The notes: a model not told the origin generated them from the sequence alone. A stretch of 64,000 nucleotides of DNA from Trichostrongylus colubriformis (GCA_963978905.1 OZ022256.1:17237731-17301730), one strand, 5' to 3'. Numbered from the stretch's first letter, positions 44,320-55,200 are shown. Numbers and translations are program-made.

Positions 44320-45214
44320 TCAGATTGGTGAAGAAGTCCTGGGACACCGATTTTAAACAGTTCAAATTCGAAAAAAGGATCCGTGGGCCGATCGACGTTA
44401 TAGATCAATAACCACACGATCGTAGATAACATTGAGCACGCCTTTGGATTTCGAAGGGTTATTTCCACTTGGGTGGCCCACGAACTGAGCGATTCAGACC
44501 GATCATCGAGTTTGAGCATCGCTCAGTCTCTCCTCAATCGATTCCGGATCAAGGACTTTCTGGGGAGGGTCGTTACAGGGAATGAATCCTGGGTCTTCTA
44601 CGCGAATCATAGCAGGGAAGCTCAGTGCTTCCTCAAGGAGAAGCGCTCCGATTCATTCGAAGACAGACACCCATCAAAAAAGGTAATGCTGTGCTGTTGG
44701 TGGGACTCACAAGGAATGCTCTACCACGAATTTCTCGAAAGTGGTACCACAGTAACCGCAAGCATCTACTCTAATCAGCTGCAGAAGTTGAGCTAGGCAG
44801 TGCAACAAAAGTGGCCAAGACGGAACAAAGTTTACTTTCTTCATGACAACGTACGCCCCCATGTTGCAGGAATGTCTCGGGAGAAGTTGGAGGAGCTTGG
44901 ATGGGAAGAACTGCCTCACCCTCCATATTCGCCAGACCTTGCCCCTTCCGATTATCACCTATTTAGGGCCCTCAAACAAAATCTCAGAGATAAGGACTTC
45001 AATGATCAAGCTCAACTTGAATCGGAGGTGATGTGCTTCTTCGACTCACAACCAGCTTCCTTCTGCAGGAAAGGTATTCGTGATCTGCCCAAAAAAGGCA
45101 ATGTGTTGTCGATGCAGAAGGTGATTACTTTGTAATTTTGAATGATGTAGAAATAAAGTTTTTGAAAAGTGAAGGAAAAGTTCTCAGTGTCCCAAGACTT
45201 TCTCACCAACCTAA
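44320..45214 (+). mobile_element. Mariner C, internally deleted
   Basis: The left end TCAGATTGGTGAAGAAGTCC and the complement of the right, TTAGGTTGGTGAGAAAGTCT, continue as TGGGACACYGA, giving inverted repeats of about 32 bp. TA lies at 44318-44319 and 45215-45216. At 895 bp it has lost about 0.4 kb relative to a full mariner, from the 5' half of the transposase. Confidence 0.85.
44473..45135 (+). pseudogene. Mariner C transposase, N-truncated, one stop, D-to-N
   Basis: One frame runs 44473-45135 with a single TAG at 44794-44796. It starts at the linker (HELSDSDRSSSLSIAQSLL; family: WVPHELSxxxxxxRxxxC), and the DNA-binding N-terminus is missing. The first catalytic block reads TGNESWVFYANHSR where TGDE is expected, so the first catalytic Asp is Asn. 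The second (FLHDNVRPHVA) and third (YSPDLAPSDYHLFRAL) are intact. The C-terminal end FCRKGIRDLPKKG is complete. It is otherwise well conserved and so relatively young, but it cannot encode an active enzyme. Confidence 0.85.
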
Positions 45215-45216
45215 TA

Positions 45217-46990
45217 ATATCATCTGCAATAATAGATTTTCTTCTGGGAGTGCTCTATTCACATTTTTTGTCCGACATTTCCCTTTTCCTCGGTCAGGGA
45301 TCCATGTGGGCAGTACGGTGCCCTCTATCAATAAGTTTTTGCATCTAATGGGAGTCGCTTCACACCGAGCCACAACCCTGAGTAGTAGTAAGTAGGTGCG
45401 AAAAAGTCGGCCACATCAGAGTGCCTAACTCGGGGCCACGGTACCGCATGGGCATGTTGTGCACTTCCACGGAGCGTGTTCACATGTGTGTGTGCGCGAG
45501 GAAGTAGTTCAACTGGCAGTACCAGGAGAGACTTAGCTGCCTTATTTCCCCTTCCTCTGATCCATGTTCAGAACGCCGATGCGGGATGCGAAGCTGTATT
45601 GGCTTGACGTTGCATGAACAGTTGATTTACCTAATACTAATCTCAAGCACTCCATCGCCAGAATACCAAAAGGCAGATCTGTACCCGAGTGAAACCAATG
45701 CTTTATATCACCGAAAAAGCTTTTACAACAGTGCATAAGACTTCGCAATCTTGCAAAAGTACATTAGGGGTTAGCATCTATCGAGTATTAGCTGACCATA
45801 CCTTCTTCTCTTATGCTCCTTTCGACATATACCATGTATACTGTGATAACGGATACTCTACCTAAAGCTCCAATTTCCCAAAATTGCGGGATTCTGTAAC
45901 AATTCATGTGTGATCGTGAAATAGGCAGTTTCTCTAGGGAGACCTGAAAAGATAGCGGCGAATTCTTCTTTTCTGAACTTATAGAAAACGTTTTTCAACG
46001 AGACTTTTTCAGATAATAGGAACAAAAGTCACGGATTTAATGCTGCGTTTACATTGCACTCTATAATGAGATGTACTTCTGCAAGACGTCCTGAATTTGA
46101 AATTATGGTTGTTGTTTCACTGTTTTATATCACGGCTTCCCAATAAAGAATGGCTTCGATGTTCGTACCCAAGAAATGTTGCACTGCAATAGATCCTGCC
46201 AACTCGCGAAACAAGTAGACGTAAATCACGGATTTAATGCTGCGTTTACATAACAAAATCAACGTTAAGCGCAGAAAATGCATGACAGTCGTGAAGATAT
46301 AGGGCGATGACCTTCACTATCATAGTAATACTCTGCGCTGAATCACCGTATCCATCCTAATTAGCATCATCTGCCAGAAGTTTCTCTAATAAGCGTGCAG
46401 GAGCGAACGCATCTACCGTTTCGCATATCAGCTCAGAGTGGATTCGTAATCGTGATACTTCACAGAAGAAGTAAACTAAAAATGAGAGTTCGTGCTCTCA
46501 CTGCTAACATACATTTCAGAAAGAGAAACGGATTATATTCGTTCTGAGGTGGCAGGGAGGCCCTGTAGTGGTTCATACTTTAATCGCCAATGTAAAAAAA
46601 GGCGGAAAACGTAGCCGTGAAGGGTCAATGTAAACAGGATTCCATGCGTCAACGGAACGGTGACTTCAGTGCGAGGATGAGCCCTTCGCAGGTTTTACAC
46701 CCATGACAACATCTGTGACATCTGTTCAGTTTTTATATGCACTTTCATGCTGTTGCAGGTTGGTGGAAGCTAAGACTTTTCAGTATAGTGATTTTTTTGC
46801 TTCTGAGTGTACCATAAAAGCTGACCTCTCACAGCCGAATACCTGACCTCCTACCACCAAATACATCTATTGGCACGAAAATAGCGGTAACAACATGCTT
46901 AACCTCTGAGACTAGCTGCATATAGTGAGGAGCCTACGCGAATGAAATCACTTTGCGTCATTCTGAACAGTAATGCTTAGGATTCCACCG
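45217..46990. other. No gene; one 24-bp direct repeat
   Basis: CACGGATTTAATGCTGCGTT followed by TACAT occurs near 46031 and 46216. Otherwise I see only short frames. Confidence 0.35.
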
Positions 46991-46999
46991 TCTCCTATC

Positions 47000-47440
47000 C
47001 CTTCATCATACAACCAATTTACTTTGTGTGTCGGTTTGTACATATGTCGGTTCGCATGTCTGTCAATGTCATGTCAATAGTGACCACTTCAGCCGGAGGG
47101 CTTACTGATTAGTGGATTTACCCATGCCATTCCTGAACATGGACCGTCGCGATCATTGTACCAAAGGTATCGACCGCTGAATCACTGAACCTCTGAAAAT
47201 GGTGACTTTTCTCAGCGGTAATATTTCGTTATCGATTAATACTATCGCCTAAATGTAGAATGCAGATGCCTGGAGTGAACATCGACTATTTCCCCATTAC
47301 ATAATTCTATTGCCTTGATCGCGCAGTACAATGCGATAGGCCAAATGGCTATATGTATAAAGCGTTCACTTTGTGTATCGGTATGTATGTCGGTCTGTAT
47401 GTCTGTCCGTCCGCAAATGAGTGATTGTGATTATGGAATG
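47000..47440 (+). repeat. Repeat R4/leader mosaic
   Basis: TGTGTGTCGGTTTGT...TGTCTGTC leaders at about 47.03 and 47.37 kb flank a segment (GACCACTTCAGCCG, ACTGATTAGTGGATTTACCC, GTATCGACCGCTGAATCA, TTTCCCCATTACATAATTCT) that matches 61.64-61.95 kb. It is diverged and non-coding. Confidence 0.6.
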
Positions 47441-48715
47441 ATAGGGCAAAACAACCGCTTTAGGTAGGGAAAAACCAATGGGTGTTGCAGTATCATTGTA
47501 AAGCTGTGTCATCGTTGTGAAAGCACCTTCTCCTTATATTAATACCTATTCTTCCCCTCGCCGACATCCTGCGGTGGGCTGACATCGCTGTGTGTAGACA
47601 CTTTGGGATGGCATGCAGGTATGTTTTGCCGTGGGAGGAACAGTACCGTTTGGGTCCATTTGGACCAGTCGGACCACAAGGTGGGTAATTGTGTTAATGG
47701 GACTGTTTAAAAGTTTTTAGCGAGCGATTGTCGGGACACTTTCCTAACTTGAAGCGCGGAGAGGGCCGAAAGCAGATGGTAGGCCATACAAGGGGGTAAA
47801 TCCTCTGATTTCTGTGACTAATGGGTGGTACGAATCGATATGCGGCTTCGCCCTCTTCAATTTCATTTTTGCATTATGTTACTCACTCTTCACCTTCAGG
47901 GTGTCAATAGTTATTACTCCATCCCAGTGCTCCGCTCTTTGAGGATGCAGCACTGGCTCTGCCGGAACTTTATGGGTTTGCTTCCGTGTCGATCGCCACA
48001 TTAATGATTAGATCTGATCAAATTCCTTCACGGAATCATGCCGGCTGTGGATCATGTGAGCTTCGGTGGAACAGGCATAACTGCCGTTTTATGCATTTCT
48101 TTCGCCTTGAACAGTCTTCCGTTTTCTTTCGCCGTCTAATACAGGAAGATACACTGTACTATCACTGCGGCCTTCGAAGAACAGCGAGGAGTTGCCTTTT
48201 GAGGATGAGAACGAATGAGACGGTGCATAGTTGAACTTATTTTTGATGCATTGCCATGATAAAATGCTTTCAATAATGCCAAGGTATTACTAGGTGTATC
48301 TTTGATCAGACGTACGGCCATAATGTGATCGCTTCCAGTACCTATCGGATGGGATGAAGTGAAGTCGCGAAAGATATGCGCTTCTTCCATCCTGCTCAGT
48401 GGACGCCGAACAATTGCCACATATCACCTTGAAATCTTCATCACCGAGTGTTCATTTTCAGTATCCGCATTACTAATTACCGCTGACGTATGTAAATATT
48501 GTGTGAAACGCATACATAGAAAAAATGGAACTTCAAAGGAGCCCGTCTGATCCGGGTCCTTCTAAGAAGAAGGAGCGCCCGGCGGCAGCTGGGCGATCCA
48601 ACCGGTTCTATTTATAAACCACTAACTACGTGAGTTCCTTTGTCAGTCGAATGGTGTGTAGGTTTGTCGGTATGTCTGTCCGTTCGCAAAAGAATTATAG
48701 AGCGAAGCAACCACT
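47441..48715. other. No gene recognised; another leader motif near 48.62 kb
   Basis: Overlapping frames on both strands at 47.99-48.42 kb lack splice sites. TATAAACCACTAACTACGTG plus GTCGGTATGTCTGTCCGTTC (about 48.61-48.69 kb) is the leader motif seen elsewhere. A possible donor GTGGGT near 47.68 kb follows a Gly/Pro-containing frame, but there is no good acceptor. Confidence 0.3.
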
Positions 48716-48828
48716 TTAAAGACAGCATTAGGGGCAATGTGATAATTGAGAAATCCTTGAAAAAAGTCACTCATTTGGAAACTATAGGTCTAAGAAGGCT
48801 ATCTGTGGCGAAATTCCGATAAAGAAGC
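48716..48828 (+). mobile_element. MITE-B terminal fragment
   Basis: TTAAAGACAGCATTAGGGGC begins at the TTAA 48716-48719. About 110 bp match the MITE-B terminus (CTAAGAAGGCTATCTGTGGC near its end). It breaks off directly into the CR1-like LINE; the rest of the MITE is absent. Confidence 0.75.
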
Positions 48829-49611
48829 GCGACTGGCATCCTTACATTCACTAACACCTGAGATAACTATGGACTTAAACGCTCTATCTTTTTAAAAAAA
48901 AACTAGCGTCGGGTAAACAACCTGAGATTAACTTTACTACCTGTAGAGGTAGCTAAATTCCCTTCCAACTTGCTTTTTTTTGAGATTTCATACTTAAATT
49001 TCTCCTCTAACTCACGGTTTTGCTCCTTGAGTTCGTTGATCAGATTAGACTGGTCGAGAAGATAGCCCAGCACTGTGTTGAAATGCTCCGATATTTGATT
49101 GCCCTTCCACAGCCGATCTACCGCATCGGTGAGTGAACTACAATACCGCTCACATTTTCTGAAAAATCGACGGTGGTCGACGGATTAAACGGCACAAACC
49201 GTCGCACCGTCATAACTTAATAAAAAATGGTTAAAATGGAAAAAATTAGAAGCATCAGATTCGTCTCGATGCGACAAATTCAACGACCTATGAATTGTCG
49301 AAATTCTATAAGTAGGTCACCAGCTTCTCGGTAAAAGCTGCAAAGATTCCCTTGATTTTACTCTCAGGTAAGGCTCCAACTTTTTTCGGCTTGCATTCTC
49401 ATGTTCAATTGCTGCTCGCCCATGCTATACACAAACATTATTTTGTAGTGAGCGACCTTCAAGTTTCAGGATACCTTTCAGCACGAAATTTCCACGACAT
49501 TTTCGAGAGTTTCTAAGCTCTTTTGTTCAGAATCGATGGTCAAATTGAGGAGATAACTCGCCTATCACATACTGTTGGCTACGTACTGCAAGAATTACCT
49601 TGACTTCCAAG

Positions 49612-49806
49612 TTACACGCAAGCGCTTCTTCTATTATGAAGCTTCAAACATCGGTAAACGGCGTATTTTGAACGCTGAATAATTTCCCTTCTCTTTCCTA
49701 AAATAACATTTTGATCAGTGAAAATCGCATAAGGTCTTCGAATACAACATACTACACTTTCAGAAAACGAACAACATACTACACTTTCAGAAAACGAAAG
49801 TGGCAT
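49612..49806 (-). CDS. Conserved short frame in left arm, function unknown
   Basis: The product contains RRPYAIFTDQNVILGKRRE and a basic tail, and is the partner of 51912-52118 in the other arm. A TTTTAG acceptor-like site precedes GKRRE. The left arm carries a local tandem duplication (ACAACATACTACACTTTCAG ... twice), which repeats SFSESVVCC in the frame. After GKRRE the frame diverges from its partner. I know no family with this sequence. Confidence 0.3.
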   Translation of the reverse strand: MPLSFSESVVCCSFSESVVCCIRRPYAIFTDQNVILGKRREIIQRSKYAVYRCLKLHNRRSACV

Positions 49807-50080
49807 TCAAACAATACACAGAATTATGAATTTGAAAAGAGTGTTTATTGCCTATGAAGGTACGAATGTGGACGTACACTAATTAATTTCAGACGAGACT
49901 TATACTGATGTATTCAGTGTCAAAAATGCTGTTCATCGGTGTAAAAATCATCTCACCGCAAAAGTTTTGAACTTTTGCCACTGTCCTCGTTTTCTTTTCA
50001 AGCGTTGTCAGCTCCAACGCAGCTTGCCGACCCCTTAATTACTGTGCAACGCTCAGCACAGATAGGGTTACCATACCTTG

Positions 50081-51101
50081 CGCACCTTTAATAATCGTCC
50101 CGGTGCCTTTAATAATCGGTCGGAAGGACGCAGGAGCACACAACTAATCACGAACACATGAATGAACACTACTGACCTTCGAAATCGCTTACTATTTTAC
50201 TCAGTGATCCACCAGTCCCCTTCTTTTCAGGAGACTGGAGAGGGGGGGGGGGGGCAGTGCCTTCGTACCGAAGGAACTAGTCCGCAGTTTTGCTTTGAAG
50301 ACACCAGGAGGGGGTAATTTTGGCTTACTGTAGAACAAACGTAGCGTGGACGAGTTTGAATGGCCGCCATTGCACAAACTCGCCAATTTGACTCCTTGGC
50401 ATGGTACCAAAAAATGATGGTTCTATTATAGATTTGTTTTTTCCTTTTAGTTTTTACTTTGTTCTTTCTTATATTGTTTCTAGATGTACTTACGGGTCAA
50501 ATAAAGTAAGGGGGAGAAGACGCAAAATTTTCACCCACGTCAAAGCTTCTTTCCCTTCCTAGGGTTAGGCTAAAGCAGATAAGACCTATGCTTTGACAGA
50601 TGCTTTTCAATGTGGGAGGAGGGGATCCAATTTTAGACTAAGCCTAGTAAGGGAAAGGAGCTTCGACGCCGACGCAAAGTTGCGTCTCTCCCCCCCCCCC
50701 CCCCCCCGACTTTATTTGACCCTTCTGAGATTTTCTGGTATAGAAATGCACAATTAAGAAGTTCCATAAGTAAACAAGTAAAATATGTCACTAGAAAACA
50801 GTCTAAAGAGGAAATAATTCAAAAATAAGGTTACATCAGGCCGAAGACAAGCTTTAAAATGAACGAAGCTTGGCTCGGCCATGGAAGCTTGCAGTTCGGA
50901 CGGAAGCGCCCTGGGGGCAAATAGCGCCCTATGGCGCGTTTTTTGACGCCGGTTTCGTTACACATTGTATCTACCGAACCCATATATTTGTTTTCAGACG
51001 CCATTGTTTTTGTAAACGTTATTCCGCCCTTGCCCCCCTCCCGGTGCCTTTAATAATCGGTCGGAAGGACGCAGGAGCACACAACTAATCACGAACACAC
51101 G
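50081..51101 (+). repeat. Direct repeats of about 60 bp at 50100 and 51041
   Basis: CCGGTGCCTTTAATAATCGG followed by TCGGAAGGACGCAGGAGCAC and ACAACTAATCACGAACACA occurs at about 50100-50160 and about 51041-51101, almost identical. A third partial copy (GCACCTTTAATAATCGTC) lies at 50081. They bracket about 880 bp, including the fold-back at 50494-50722, so that segment may be an insertion or a duplication product. Confidence 0.85.
50494..50722. mobile_element. Fold-back MITE nested in the long-TIR element
   Basis: GGGTCAAATAAAGT begins the left arm and its complement ends the right arm. The arms (about 85 bp) also share GGGGGAGA...GACGCAA and CTTCTTTCCCTTCCTAGG / CCTAGTAAGGGAAAGGAG. The right arm holds a run of about 18 C. 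It is non-coding. Confidence 0.8.
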
Positions 51102-51911
51102 TTTGCAAACGTTGCATGCTCCAGAGGACTCAAACCCCTACGAATCACCACTTCATGAGTGCCCGCGAACAACGGTCACTCGGCCTGCGCCATTCAACCA
51201 CTTGATAAGGTAAGTCTGTTTCTGAGCATAGTGATAACGGACAGAGTGTGTTGGCACCTGGAAACTCTCACAGTTGATTTCATCGAACAGTACCAAACTG
51301 ACTCGTTAGAACAAGTGCGCTGCGGAGTTATCACGTGAAGTTTTCTACATAATCGTGTCGGAAACAACGCACACAATGCAGAAATTACTTATTCAAATGA
51401 TAAATACACAAACTAAAAATTCGTAACCACCGATCTATGATGAACCGTTGAAACAGAAAATCACTCATAAAAGTTAAAGTCATGCAACACACTATATAAT
51501 ATATTTGACGAAATTCTTCATAAAAACTACCATCTAGCTAAACTGTACAAGGCTGCGAACCAGTTTCTTTGGTTCCAAGGGACAGTAAGCGATTTCAAAG
51601 GTCAGTAGTGTGCATTCATGTGATGTGATAGTACCGCGAGGTATAGTGACCTCATTTGTGCTGAGCGCTGCACAGTAATAAAGGGGGTCAGCAAGCGGCG
51701 TTGGAGCTGACAACGCTTGAAAAGAAAACGAGGACAGTGGCAAAAGTTCAAAACTTTTGCGGTGAGATGATCTTTACACCGATGAACAGCATTTTTGACA
51801 CTGAATACATCAGTATAAGTTTCGTCTGAAATTAATTAGTGTACGTCCACATTCGTACCTTCATAGGCAATAAACACTCTTTTCAAATTCATGATTCTGT
51901 GCATTGTTTGA

Positions 51912-52118
51912 ATGCCACTTTCGTTTTCTGGAAGTGTAGTATGTTGTATTCGAAGACCTTATGCGATTTTCATTGATCAAAATGTTATTTTAGGAAAGAG
52001 AAAGGAAATCATCCAGCGTTTAAAATACCACGTTTACCGACGTTTGAAGTCTCTCATAGAAGAAGCGCTTGCGTGTGACTTGGAAGTCAAGGTAATTCTT
52101 GCAGTACGTAGCCAATAG
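51912..52118 (+). CDS. Conserved short frame in right arm, function unknown
   Basis: It encodes MPLSFSGSVVCCIRRPYAIF, then GKRKEIIQRLKYHVYRRLKS and EEALACDLEVK up to a GTAATT donor-like site. A TTTTAG acceptor-like site lies just before GKRKE, so a 33-codon exon (about 51.99-52.09 kb) is possible. The basic/acidic helix is longer and better preserved than in the other arm. It may be a relic of the element's own gene or a captured host exon; nothing identifies it. Confidence 0.35.
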   Translation: MPLSFSGSVVCCIRRPYAIFIDQNVILGKRKEIIQRLKYHVYRRLKSLIEEALACDLEVKVILAVRSQ

Positions 52119-53021
52119 TATGTGATAGGCGAATTATCTCCTCAATTTGACCATCGATTCTGGAGAAAAGAGCTTAGAAATTCTCGAAAATGTCGTGGAA
52201 ATTTCGTGCTGAAAGGTATCCTTAAACTTGAAGGTCACTCACTACAAAATAATGTTTGTGTATAGCATGGGCGTGCAGCAATTGAACATGAGAATGCAAG
52301 CCGAAAAAAGTCGCAGTCTTACCTGAGGGTAAAATTAAGGGAATCTTTGCAGCTTTTACCGAGAAGCTGGTGACCTACTTATCAAATTTCGACAATTCAT
52401 AGGTCGTTGAAATTGTCGCATCGAGGCGAATCTGATGAATCTGATTTTTACCATTTTGACCATTTTTAATTAAGTTATGACGGTGCGACGGTTTGTGCCG
52501 TTTAATCCGTCGACCACCGTCGATTTTTCAACAAAAGTGAGCGGTATTGTATTAATTGAAAACAGCGTTCCGTGGCAGAAGCGATTCGCCGGACGTTCCT
52601 GAAGAGAACGGCCCGCCAGGGGCGTTGACTGCATTTCCATGAAAAGAATGTGAAAATGTTAACAAAGGTGGTGGCACTGCGACTACCATACCACCCTCGG
52701 CTCTGCGCTTCCGTGCGTTCAATCTGTCATGCTCTCACTTCCCCAGGGTAGAGCTCCGCTTCCCATCTGACACACGGATGCAAGCGTCATAGCCCACACA
52801 CGGAGATTATTTATTAGAGCGCGACCATGGTGGAGTGCTCGAACTTTTCTCAGTGGTTCTTCGTGGCACCCGACGGCATCCGGCGTTTCGAACCGTTGTC
52901 AGCTTCTTGATTTGAGCTGGCGCCACAAGAGATTCATACCCTCCTCTCTCTTATCTAGGGGCTTCTCACTATTGGCACATCCCCTCACAATATTCCACAA
53001 TCTTATTCTGACTATTTTCAG

Positions 53022-53151
53022 TGAGGTGTCCAGTAATCAGCAACTAGGTGAGCTATGGGTGGCTCGAGACAACGCCCGACTAATGCAACACTTTATTCGT
53101 TCTAATGCGACGACCGAGCAAGGATGCACCGTCACGACGACAGGATTTGCG
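53022..53151 (+). CDS. Candidate exon between head-to-head LINEs
   Basis: The strong acceptor ATTTTCAG ends at 53021 and the donor GTTAGT starts at 53152. The 130 bp are open, starting with one leftover base and ending in phase 0. The product has LGELWVARDNARLMQHFIRS then NATTEQGCTVTTTGF. It lies in the 313-bp spacer between the inverted 5' regions of the two CR1-like copies. No family is recognised. It could be a host exon or part of the LINEs' shared 5' region. Confidence 0.4.
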
Positions 53152-53462
53152 GTTAGTTCCGTCTTTCCTTTTTTTCCATGGTCTTTCTCAGCATCTGATT
53201 TGTGGGTGACCATTTGCTGCGATTTGCTTACTTTTTCCGTTTTCAACTCTTTGCTCTTGACCTACATTCAATGGAAATTCCCTGCTTTATCCCGTTATTA
53301 ACCCTTCTCGCTGCCCCTAGGCGGAATATTGTGAGGGGAGGTGCCAATAAAGAGGAGATGAGAGGGTGGAGGGTGTGGATCTCTTGCGGCGCCAGCTCAA
53401 CCCAAGAAGCTGACAACGATTCGAAACGCCGCATGCCGTCGGGTGTCACGAGATACCACTGC

Positions 53463-54514
53463 CAAGGAAAGGCTGCCGGGTCACCGTGACCAACCAAGGT
53501 GAATTGTATATGTTCTTTGTAGCTTCAAACGAGGATCTTAAATATGCCCTCCAAAGCTAAACGATTCTGGGAAAGATGTTACGGACGCCTGAAAGATACG
53601 GCGCAAGCGCAGACGCCGGTCATGGGCGACTCGAAAAATTACACTGTCGAAGACCATATGGAGTAGGTGGTATGGTGTCGGGCTGCGATTTGGGGCATGA
53701 GGGTTTGAATCCTCGATGAATATGCTTTTGTTTCGAGTTTTCTCATAAGTTTTGCTTTTGCTTTGAGGTTTGCTAAACGTTTGCAAAATTCTTTTACGCT
53801 TCACAGCTTCCCCCCCCCCCCTCCCCCCAACTGATGAGTGATATGGAAAGATTCGCTCTTTTCTGGTACTGGACATTCTGCCCATCTTTTTTACCCGATT
53901 CTTCTGAGATTGTGGGGAATTCGGCGTCGCTGCGTGAAACTACTACGAAATTCGCGTTCAGGGGCTCGAATTATCCCTCTGTGCATATTTTTAGCCAAAT
54001 CGAGTTCTTGGCTCAACTTCGGAAAATTGGAGGTGCCGAGGGGGTAAGTAGTAATTTTTGAATTTTTTCTACAAAAACTGCGGCCTAGACAGAGATTATT
54101 TAGACATATCTATTACAGATGCTCATGACAAAAATGAGCGTAGCAGACGTCAAATAAGGGCATCTGGCAAGGGTCAACGACTTCTCGTCCGTTGAATGGG
54201 TTGCCAGCCAATAGCCCATGAATTTTTTCGAAATTTTGTTAAATTCTCACATTGGCTAAAAACTTGTTCCTTGGGGTAACTTAATTTTCTGAACACGGGA
54301 ATTACAGTGGTTTTGCACGAGAACGACTGGCTCGCGCGATGGGCTCTCGAACTTACCGCGTAATAGTATAATTCGTTCAGAAAAAACCTCCATAACTCCA
54401 CTCCCAGAATCGTTTAGCATAGTGGAATGGCAGATTTGAGATCTCCGTTCGAAACTACATAGGAACATGCACAACTCTTTTGAATGGCCACGGTGACCCT
54501 GGAGCCTTTCCTTG
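53463..54514. mobile_element. 1.05-kb TIR element inside LINE copy 2
   Basis: Left CAAGGAAAGGCTGCCGGGTC and the complement of the right, CAAGGAAAGGCTCCAGGGTC, continue as ACCGTG-CCA, giving inverted repeats of about 30 bp. LINE copy 1 lacks this segment (…ACCACTGAGAAAAG…), so it is an insertion. The duplication is short or ambiguous (TG). It contains no transposase, and a tRNA-like block near 53.66-53.71 kb. Confidence 0.75.
53655..53712 (+). other. tRNA-like block (A/B-box resemblance), SINE-like
   Basis: TGGTATGGTGTCGGGCTGCG resembles an A box, and GGTTTGAATCC near 53700 matches the pol III B-box consensus (GGTTCGANNCC) with one change. The T-stem pairs poorly and I cannot fold a full cloverleaf, so it is not called a tRNA gene. 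A degenerate tRNA-derived SINE head is plausible. Confidence 0.3.
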
Positions 54515-54559
54515 TGAGGAATGTCCGAGCACTCCACTATGGTCGCGCTTTTATGGATA

Positions 54560-55200
54560 ATCTTCGTGTGTGGGCTATGACGCTTGCATCCGTGTGTCAG
54601 TTGGGAAGCGGAGCCTCACCCTGGGGAAGTGAAAGCATGTCTGATTGAACGCGCGGAAGTGCAGAGCCGAGGTTGGTATGGTGGTCGCAGTGTCACCAAC
54701 TTTGGTAACTATTATATTTTCTCATTCTTCTCATGGATATGCAGTCAACGCCCCTGGCGGGCCGGTCTCTTCGGGGACGTCCGCCGAATCGCTTCTGTCA
54801 TGGATGGTCGGCTTCAATTAATGGTTCATTCATCAATGCGGTAGATCGACTGTTGAAAGACAATCAAGTACAGGAGCATCTCAAGACGTGCTGGGCCATC
54901 TTCTCGACCGGTCTGATCTGATCAACGATCTCATGAAACAAAACCGCGAGTTAGAGGGGAAACATAAGTATGAGATCCCTGAAAAACAAGCTGAAGGGGG
55001 GGGTAACAACTTTCAAGGAGGGAGTTACAAGTAGTGAAATTAATCCTACTAGTTCATCCCACGCTAGTTGTTGTGAAGAGATAGAGCGTCATAAGTTCAT
55101 GGTTATCTCAGGCCTTAGTGAATGTCAGGATGTCAGTGCTGTAGCAGGAGTTCTTTATGATATCGATTGTGTTAAGAAATGTTTCACTTTCTCGATATAG
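54560..55200 (+). pseudogene. CR1-like LINE ORF1 region
   Basis: The frame at 54584-54844 encodes VSWEAEPHPGEVKACLIERA, QSRGWYGGRSVTNFGN and ICSQRPWRAGLFGDVRRIAS. The same peptide pattern appears in shifted form in LINE copy 1 on the minus strand, which supports it as an ancestral coding region. Further on, 54.85-55.0 kb carries a leucine/glutamine-rich, coiled-coil-like stretch. The frame breaks near 54.84 and 54.92 kb. Confidence 0.45.

Larger units (their letters stand above)
49141..52549. mobile_element. 3.4-kb element with long inverted arms (about 0.9 kb)
   Basis: The ends CAATACCGCTCAC and its complement are flanked by TA (49139-49140 and 52550-52551). The left arm (49141 to about 50035) and right arm (about 51660-52549) are inverted copies of about 890-930 bp with moderate divergence. 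Landmarks are GGCACAAACCGTCGCACCGT, CACCAGCTTCTCGGTAAAAG and CAAAAGTTTTGAACTTTTGC. Comparison with the intact LINE copy at 54811-54850 shows the insertion point directly (CAATTAAT | GGTTCA). Each arm carries one open block that could be an exon. No transposase motif is recognised. Confidence 0.85.
48829..53008 (-). mobile_element. CR1-like LINE copy 1 (5' part), split by long-TIR element
   Basis: Read on the minus strand, 53008-52552 then 49138-48829 correspond collinearly to plus-strand copy 2 (53322-53460, then 54515-55140). The 3.4 kb in between is a later insertion. This copy holds only the 5' and ORF1 region; endonuclease and RT are absent. Homology includes GCCCGCCAGGGGCGTTGACT and CATCCGTGTGTCAG-type blocks. 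Several substitutions separate the two copies. Confidence 0.75.

Noticed and set aside
47600..47690. Collagen-like exon (Gly/Pro frame before GTGGGT)
   Set aside because: Only two or three Gly-x-Pro units, with an ambiguous frame and a poor acceptor.
53655..53712. A complete tRNA gene
   Set aside because: B-box resemblance only; the T-stem pairs poorly and no acceptor stem or full cloverleaf could be drawn.
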